In this document: positions 1 to 5,000 of the stretch, piece by piece | Position numbering within the stretch: the first letter of the stretch is position 1 | Layout of the letters: every line of letters begins with the position of its first letter | From: Deltaproteobacteria bacterium | GTDB lineage: Bacteria; Desulfobacterota; Desulfobaccia; Desulfobaccales; Desulfobaccaceae | Length of the DNA: 5,429 nt | Reading direction: 5' to 3' | Assembly: GCA_016874895.1 (NCBI GenBank) | Contig: VGSX01000248.1 | Span: forward strand, 1 to 5,429 | Made by a program: the position numbers and the translations under genes | The notes under the pieces: generated by a model | What the model saw: the letters and a program-made list of their open reading frames with translations, nothing else | What the model was told of the DNA's origin: nothing | Database searches by the model: none

Positions 1-261
1 GGTGGTTTTTTCCAAAAGAGCCACGATCTCCCCCACGGAGATTTCTTCCGGGGGTTTGTTTAAGATATGGCCTCCTTTGCGGCCCCTCAGGGAGGTGATA
101 TAGTGCGCCTTTTTCAGGGGAATGATTATCTGCTCGAGATATTTCACCGAGATATCCTGACGTTTGGCGATCTCCCCCAATTGCACCGGTCCCTGGCGGT
201 AATGGCGAGCCATATCCATCATGAGTCGCAGGCCATACCGGCTTTTGGTGCACATCTTCAT
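1..261 (-). CDS. Rrf2-family winged-helix transcriptional regulator (partial, C-terminus outside window)
   Basis: Reading leftward from 261, an open frame of 87 codons runs off the window edge without a stop. The protein starts MKMCTKSRYGLRLMMDMARH and continues with segments typical of the Rrf2/IscR family: VQLGEIAKRQDISVKYLEQI (about residues 26-45, the helix-turn-helix) and then SLRGRKGGHILNKPPEEISV (about 57-76, the wing with the family's RGxxGG pattern). Rrf2 proteins are dimeric DNA-binding regulators; several members (IscR, NsrR, RsrR) carry an Fe-S cluster on three cysteines C-terminal to about residue 90. That segment is outside the window, so cluster binding cannot be judged; the only cysteine seen is C4. 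The start at 261 is supported by an AGGAGGG ribosome-binding site at 273-267, five bases upstream. A second ATG two codons in (255) is less well placed. The gene diverges from metF across a long intergenic region. Family assignment is secure; target and ligand are unknown. Confidence 0.9.
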   Translation of the reverse strand, partial: MKMCTKSRYGLRLMMDMARHYRQGPVQLGEIAKRQDISVKYLEQIIIPLKKAHYITSLRGRKGGHILNKPPEEISVGEIVALLEKTT

Positions 262-266
262 GGCGG

Positions 267-273
267 CCCTCCT
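267..273 (-). promoter_or_regulatory. Ribosome-binding site of the Rrf2 gene
   Basis: On the minus strand AGGAGGG lies five bases before the ATG at 261. It is a near-perfect Shine-Dalgarno match and decides the start over the in-frame ATG at 255. Confidence 0.8.
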
Positions 274-420
274 ACTAAGTGAGGCATTACAGCCAAAACC
301 AGAAGCACCGGGATGAGAGGGAGGCTCCCAGGTGCGTTCACTGCCAGGAAAGAAGGCTTCCGCACGAGGTCGGGTAAGACGGGCGCCGCGGGGGATGAAA
401 AACCTGAGCCGATTAAACGG

Positions 421-530
421 TATATTAAAAATATATAATTATCAAGTAGAATTTTATTGCAATTTAAAAAATTCTAGTATAGATAGAAATTATGTGCATT
501 TTTCATTCTAAAAAGTTTTTAAGATTTTTC
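421..530. promoter_or_regulatory. A+T-rich island, probable promoter/operator zone of the divergent Rrf2 gene
   Basis: Only 17 of these 110 bases are G or C, against strongly G+C-rich neighbours. The minus strand contains TATACT (481-476), a 5/6 match to a -10 box, but no good -35 at the right spacing, so no exact promoter is claimed. A transcript from there would give the Rrf2 gene a leader of about 200 nt. Such islands commonly mark promoters, DNA-bending sites or binding sites of nucleoid proteins. The role is inferred from composition and position. Confidence 0.35.
447..476. repeat. 9-bp perfect inverted repeat inside the A+T-rich island
   Basis: TAGAATTTT (447-455) and AAAATTCTA (468-476) are exact reverse complements separated by 12 bases. 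The spacer contains the palindrome ATTGCAAT (456-463). Dyads of this size are compatible with a dimeric regulator's operator, and Rrf2 proteins bind imperfect A+T-rich dyads. As RNA the stem would be weak because it is nearly all A-T. A chance origin is possible in such biased sequence. Confidence 0.4.
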
Positions 531-805
531 AAACCGGCCGCTGGGCCCAAACTCAGGTTCTTGCGATTGGTGACTACGACAGCGACTTAAAGACTCCGAG
601 GCTCACAACGGCCATGATCCGGGTCGAGTGAGTTTCTCATCCCCTATATTTCACCCCAAAGGGGGGAGCCGTATGGTTGAGATTCCGAAATCACCGAGGG
701 ATTTCTCCGGGAAGGCGGGTTTCCTGACCCACGGCCTCAACCTGCGCCTCATCCCCATTCCCCTTTTTCATCGAGATTGCTTTCAGCCCCGCGTTCCTCT
801 CTTCC

Positions 806-821
806 CCGGGACCATTCCCGG
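806..821. repeat. Small G+C-rich stem-loop
   Basis: CCGGGA (806-811) and TCCCGG (816-821) form a perfect 6-bp stem around the four-base loop CCAT. It is not followed by a T run on either strand, so it is not a standard intrinsic terminator. It lies in the part of the spacer without recognisable genes. No function is assigned. Confidence 0.35.
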
Positions 822-977
822 ATTGCTGACGTTACCCGAAACAGGCAGGCAATCACTCGCACGCGCACGCTCCCTTTCCGATTTCGTTCCCCTCAGGGAT
901 TTTTCTTCCAGCCTCCGCCCCCGACCGAACTTTAAAACACCACTCTGCCGGCCGATTTTAATAACTGTCCTAGGTGG

Positions 978-1007
978 TTGGTAACTTATTGGATTAAATA
1001 ATAATTA
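978..1007 (+). promoter_or_regulatory. Candidate promoter of the metF-hdrA operon
   Basis: This A+T-rich patch is the only one close upstream of metF. TTGGTA (978-983) resembles a -35 box and TAATTA (1002-1007) a -10 box, with an 18-base spacer; each matches consensus only moderately. Transcription from here would give a leader of about 145 nt containing the tandem repeat and the hairpin described separately. The location is plausible, the exact boxes are uncertain. Confidence 0.3.
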
Positions 1008-1011
1008 TCCA

Positions 1012-1053
1012 AAACCTAAAACCTAACACCGGAAACTGAAAACCGGAAACCGC
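1012..1053 (+). repeat. Degenerate 7-bp tandem repeat, six units (AAACCKR-like)
   Basis: In strict 7-base register the units are AAACCTA (1012), AAACCTA (1019), ACACCGG (1026), AAACTGA (1033), AAACCGG (1040) and AAACCGC (1047). All six share A at positions 1 and 3 and C at position 4. The array sits between the candidate promoter and the leader hairpin of metF. Heptameric short tandem repeats are known from intergenic DNA of other bacteria, for example cyanobacterial STRR elements, but I do not assign this one to a named family. Confidence 0.7.
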
Positions 1054-1095
1054 CTGACCATCCGGGGGCGGCTATACCGAGCCCGCCCCTCAGGC
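1052..1095 (+). promoter_or_regulatory. G+C-rich hairpin in the metF leader
   Basis: An outer stem pairs GCCTGA (1052-1057) with TCAGGC (1090-1095), and an inner stem pairs GGGGCGG (1065-1071) with CCGCCCC (1083-1089). The two halves are directly continuous on the 3' side and interrupted by a 7-base bulge (1058-1064) on the 5' side; the apical loop is 11 bases. The structure ends 62 bases before the metF ATG. No T run follows, so a simple intrinsic terminator is unlikely. It could be an mRNA-stabilising element, a protein-binding leader, or part of a riboswitch. I compared it from memory with cobalamin, SAH, SAM and THF riboswitch cores and did not find a convincing match. Confidence 0.45.
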
Positions 1096-1096
1096 A

Positions 1097-1129
1097 GCAC
1101 TGTAAACCTGGCGAAGGAGACGCACTGTA
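1097..1129 (+). repeat. Direct repeat GCACTGTA x2 upstream of metF
   Basis: GCACTGTA occurs at 1097-1104 and again at 1122-1129, 25 bases apart start to start. The pair lies between the leader hairpin and the metF ribosome-binding site. Two copies of an 8-mer this close may be a regulator's binding sites or coincidence; no known box is recognised. Confidence 0.3.
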
Positions 1130-1146
1130 GCAATAAAATCTCAGCC

Positions 1147-1153
1147 GGAGGGG
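1147..1153 (+). promoter_or_regulatory. Ribosome-binding site of metF
   Basis: GGAGGGG lies four bases before the ATG at 1158. In-frame stops at 1128 (TAG) and 1134 (TAA), with no other start codon between them and 1158, make this the only possible start. Confidence 0.8.
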
Positions 1154-1157
1154 TTAT

Positions 1158-2024
1158 ATGAGCCTCAAAGATAAGCTGGACTCGCAGGAATTCGTCATCC
1201 TGGCGGAAATAGATCCGCCCAAGGGAGTGGACGTGGCGGATATGGTGGCAAATGCCATGCGGGTAAAAGGCAAGGTGGACGCCTTTGTCGTCCCGGAAAT
1301 GAGCAACGCCGTCATGCGCCTGAGTTCTCTGGGAGGGTGCATGCTCTTGCAGGGCAAAGGTTTGGAGACCGTGTTGCAGGCCTGTTGCCGGGACCGCAAC
1401 CGTCTGGCCTTGCAGGCCGATCTGCTGGCCGCGGCCGCCCTGGGCATCAGCAATGTTGTGGCCGTGAACGGGGAGGACCCGAGTTTCGGGGACCATCACC
1501 GGGCCCGGGCGGTGAATGACGTGGATCTCCTGGAACTGTTGGAGGCGGTGAAGAAGCTCCAGGGCGGCCGGGATATGGCTGGCATCGAACTGAAGGGGGC
1601 TCCCTCCTTCTGCATCGGCTCGGTGGTCAACGCCGGGGCCAGCGGGGGACTGCTGGACCTGGAAATCGACCAACTGGAAAAGAAAATGGCCGCGGGAGCC
1701 GAATTTTTCCTGACGCCGCCGGTTTTCGACCTCCAGAATCTTACCCGCTTCAGCAAGCGAGTGGCCGAGCTCAATCCCAAGATTATTCCCACGGTGCTGC
1801 TTTTGAAATCGGTGGGCATGGCCCGCTACATCCAGCGGCATATGGATCACGTGAACATCCCGGAGAATCTCATCACCCGCATCCAGAGAGCCCCGGACAA
1901 AACCCGGGAATGTGTCCGCATCGCTTCTGAACTGCTGGGCACCATCCGGGAGGCCGGTTATGCCGGGGTGCTCCTGGCCACCATCGGCTGGGAGGACAAA
2001 CTCCCCAATATTTTAGGAGAATAA
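1158..2024 (+). CDS. metF: Methylenetetrahydrofolate reductase-like protein (MetF family, short form)
   Basis: This 288-residue protein matches the length of the single-domain bacterial MetF family (FAD-binding TIM barrel, cytoplasmic), which interconverts 5,10-methylene-THF and 5-methyl-THF. Family landmarks seen are LAEIDPPKG (15-23), carrying the conserved acidic residue E17 that corresponds to Glu28 of E. coli MetF; CRDRNRLALQ (77-86); VNGEDPSFGDH (103-113), the flavin/folate loop; and GAEFFLTPPVFD (180-191). Two positions differ from the textbook enzyme: the Gly-Asp of the flavin loop reads Gly-Glu (E106, followed by D107), and the position of the substrate-binding Gln183 appears to be Pro187. 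No C-terminal regulatory domain is present. The gene is followed after 5 nt by an HdrA-type flavoprotein. This suggests the methyl branch of the Wood-Ljungdahl pathway rather than methionine synthesis alone, with reductant supplied by the neighbouring complex. In acetogens such MetF proteins pair with MetV; no metV is in the window. The family is certain; the electron donor and in vivo direction are inferred. Confidence 0.88.
   Translation: MSLKDKLDSQEFVILAEIDPPKGVDVADMVANAMRVKGKVDAFVVPEMSNAVMRLSSLGGCMLLQGKGLETVLQACCRDRNRLALQADLLAAAALGISNVVAVNGEDPSFGDHHRARAVNDVDLLELLEAVKKLQGGRDMAGIELKGAPSFCIGSVVNAGASGGLLDLEIDQLEKKMAAGAEFFLTPPVFDLQNLTRFSKRVAELNPKIIPTVLLLKSVGMARYIQRHMDHVNIPENLITRIQRAPDKTRECVRIASELLGTIREAGYAGVLLATIGWEDKLPNILGE
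2014..2020 (+). promoter_or_regulatory. Ribosome-binding site of the HdrA-like gene
   Basis: TAGGAGA, just inside the 3' end of metF, contains AGGAG about ten bases before the ATG at 2030. It supports that start over the next in-frame ATG at 2066, which would cut into the first Rossmann strand. Confidence 0.65.
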
Positions 2025-2029
2025 AGATC

Positions 2030-5000
2030 ATGGCCAAGACAGACTCAAACACCGTCGGTTCCGTCATGGTGGTGGGTGGCGGCGTGGCCGGTATTCAGGC
2101 GGCCCTGGACCTGGCCAATTCAGGATTTTTCGTCTATCTGGTGGAAAAGGCCTCGGCCATTGGGGGGACCATGTCGCAATTGGACAAGACCTTTCCCACC
2201 AACGACTGTTCCATGTGCATTATCTCCCCCAAACTGGTGGAATGCGGCCAACACCCCAACATTGAACTGCTCACCCTGAGCGAACTCAGCGAATTGACGG
2301 GCGAGGTGGGGAATTTCACCGCCACGGTGGTGCAACAGCCCCGCTACATCGACCGGACCAAGTGCACCGGCTGCGGCGAGTGCGCCGTAGTCTGCCCGGT
2401 GTCCCTGGGCAATGAATTCGATGTGAACCTGTCCCTCAAAAAGGCGGCCTACCGGCGTTATCCCCAGGCCGTGCCGGGGACTTTCGCCATCGAGAAGCTG
2501 GACCGGGCCCCCTGCGTCACCGCCTGTCCGGCCAATATCACGGTGCAGGGGTATGTCCAGCTCATCAAAATGGGGAAGTACCAGGAAGCGGTGAAGCTCA
2601 TTATGGAGGACCTGCCGCTGCCGGGGGTGCTGGGGCGGGTCTGCCCCCATCCCTGCGAAGCCGTCTGCCGGCGGGTGGAAGTGGACGAACCCGTCGCCAT
2701 CTGCAACCTGAAGCGTTTTGCCGCGGATCAGGTAGACCTCAGTGAGCTGGCAATCCCAGACGTGCCTAAACAAACGGACCGGGTAGCGGTGGTGGGCTCC
2801 GGCCCGGCCGGGCTGTCCTGCGCCTACCAGTTGGCCCGCCGGGGCTACCCGGTGACCGTTTTTGAGGCCCTGCCGGTGACCGGCGGCATGATCCGGGTGG
2901 GCATCCCGGATTACCGCCTGCCCAAGCGCGTCCTGGACCAGGAAGTGGAACACATCAAGCGCTGGGGCGTGGAAATCAAGACCAATACGGCCCTGGGCCG
3001 GGATTTTACCCTGGATAGTCTCGGCCAGGAGGGCTATAAGGCTATCTTTTTGGGCCTGGGCTGCCACGTGGGCATGAAACTGGACATCCCCGGAGAAGAG
3101 GCCCAGGGGGTGGTGCAGGGCGTAGCCTGGCTCCGGGACCTCAATTTAGGCAAAAACCCTCCGGTGGGAAAAAAGATTGCGGTCATCGGCGGCGGCAACG
3201 TGGCCTTTGACGTGGCCCGCTCCGCCAAACGGCTGGGGGCCGAGGTGGTCATCCTCTACCGCCGCACCCGGGCCGAGATGCCGGCCAATGAAGAAGAGAT
3301 CGACGAAGCGGCCTGCGAAGACATTGCCATCCAGTATCTGGTGGCCCCCCTGGAAGTGGTGGTGGCGGATGGCAAGGTCACTGGCCTGAAATGTATCCGC
3401 ATGGAGTTGGGGGAACCGGACGATTCGGGCCGGCGGCGGCCGGTGGCCATCCCCGGTTCCGAATTCGTGGTGGACTGCGACATGATCCTCCCGGCCATCG
3501 GCCAGCGGGCCGATCTGAAATGCCTGGAGGGGACCGACATCAAAACGACAAAGTGGGGCACCATTGAGGTCAATGAGATCACCTACGAGACCTCCCGCCC
3601 CGGCGTCTTTGCGGCCGGTGATGTCCATGTAGGCCCCTGGATCGCCATCGGCGCAGTGGCCGGGGGCAAAGAAGCGGCTGAATCCATCGACCGTCTCCTG
3701 CAGGGCCAGGATATGGCTGCGGGCCGGGAAATTTCCGAGGAAGCCAAGACCCTGCAGAACTGGGCCGGCATCCCGCTGCACGAGGAGAAAAAATCCCGGG
3801 CCGTGATGCCGCAACTGCCCCATGAAATCTGCTGCACCTGTTTTGAGGAGGTGAAAAAAGGCTATTCCCCGGAACAGGCCGCCTGGGAGGCCGAGCGCTG
3901 CCTGAACTGCGGCATCTGCTCCGAATGCCTCCTGTGCGTGGCCGCCTGCCCGGCCGAGGCTGTGGCCCACCAGCAGCAGGCCGTTACCCACACCCTGGAG
4001 GTGGGATCGGTGATCCTGGCACCGGGAGCCAAGACCTATGATCCCGGTGTAGCGGCGGATATCTATCTCTACGGCCGGCACCCCAACGTGGTCACCAGCC
4101 TGGAGTTCGAGCGCATCCTGAGCGCCTCGGGTCCCTACCTGGGCCATCTGGTGCGGCCCTCCGACAAGCAGGAGCCCAAGAAGATCGCCTGGCTGCAGTG
4201 CGTCGGCTCCCGCAACACCAACCGCTGTAAAAACGGCTACTGTTCCGGGGTCTGCTGCATGTACGCCATCAAAGAGGCCATTGTGGCCCAAGAGCACAGC
4301 GCCGAACCCCTGGAAACGGCCATATTCTTCATGGATATGCGCACTTACGGCAAGGACTTCGAAAAGTATTACAACCGGGCCCGGGAGGAGTTCGGGGTCC
4401 GGTTCCACCGCTGCCGGGTGCATACTATTGATCCGGCCCTGGACGGCGGGTTGAACCTGGACTATGTCACCGAAGCCGGCGAATTCCACAGGGAGCATTT
4501 TGATATGGTGGTGCTCTCGGTGGGCCTGGAGGTGGGCCAGGACACGGTGGCCATGGCCGAAAAGCTGGGGATTGCCCTGGACCGTTACAACTTTGCGTTA
4601 ACCGAGGGCTCCGCCCCGGTGAGCACCTCCCGCGCCGGGGTCTATACCTGCGGCCTGTTGCCGGGCCCCAAGGACATCCCGGCCTCGGTGACCGAGGCCA
4701 GTGCTGCGGCCTGCGCCGCGGCCATTGACCTGGCAGAGGCCCGGGGCACTCGAATTCAGGACCGGCAACTGCCGCCGGAGCAGGACGTCGCCGGGCAACC
4801 GCCCCGCATCGGGGTTTTTGTCTGTAACTGCGGCATTAATATTTCTGCGGTGGTGGACGTCAAGGAGGTAACCGAGTATGCCGCCACCCTCCCAGGCGTG
4901 GTTTTCGCCACCGACAGCCTGTTTACCTGCTCCCAGGACAACCAGGAGAAGCTCAAAAAAGTCATGCTGGAGGAGAAGCTCAACCGGGTGGTGGTGGCGG

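Larger units (their letters stand above)
262..1157. other. Long divergent intergenic region between the Rrf2 gene and metF
   Basis: The 896 nt between the two divergent start codons contain no gene I can support. From left to right it holds a mixed-composition stretch (about 274-420), a very A+T-rich island (about 421-530), a G+C-rich stretch without recognisable coding or RNA-gene signals (about 531-985), and an A+T-rich promoter-like patch with short tandem repeats and a hairpin just upstream of metF (about 985-1157). I looked for tRNA or other familiar RNA genes and saw none. The 5' regions and promoters of both flanking genes must lie here. The length is unusual for a bacterial divergent spacer and could include an unrecognised small RNA or a decayed gene. 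Confidence 0.8.

Noticed and set aside
67..282. 71-codon plus-strand open frame over the left-edge gene
   Set aside because: It is the complement of the Rrf2 gene, which has clear family sequence and a strong ribosome-binding site on the minus strand.
654..664. CCCC-AAA-GGGG mini-hairpin
   Set aside because: A four-base stem with a three-base loop and no T run is too weak to call a terminator or regulatory structure.
628..984. Plus-strand open frame of 118 codons (GTG start; internal ATG at 673 preceded by a G-rich run)
   Set aside because: The predicted protein is rich in Pro, Arg, Ser and Phe with no recognisable domain or motif, and the GTG start has no good ribosome-binding site. It looks like an open frame by chance in G+C-rich DNA.
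1080..1130. Possible cobalamin riboswitch core (GCACTGTAA and GGAGAC-like pieces)
   Set aside because: The fragments resemble parts of the consensus, but their order and spacing do not fit, and the upstream GGGAA-type elements are absent.
1023..1850. 275-codon open frame on the minus strand opposite metF
   Set aside because: MetF family motifs are intact on the plus strand, and this frame has neither a recognisable domain nor a plausible ribosome-binding site.
2120..3067. 315-codon open frame on the minus strand
   Set aside because: Antisense shadow of the same HdrA-like gene; rich in His, Gly and Gln with no family resemblance.
3146..4498. 450-codon open frame on the minus strand
   Set aside because: It lies wholly opposite the HdrA-like gene, whose conserved flavin, NAD(P)H and cysteine motifs are continuous there. 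Antisense frames this long are common in G+C-rich genes, and its protein has no recognisable motif.
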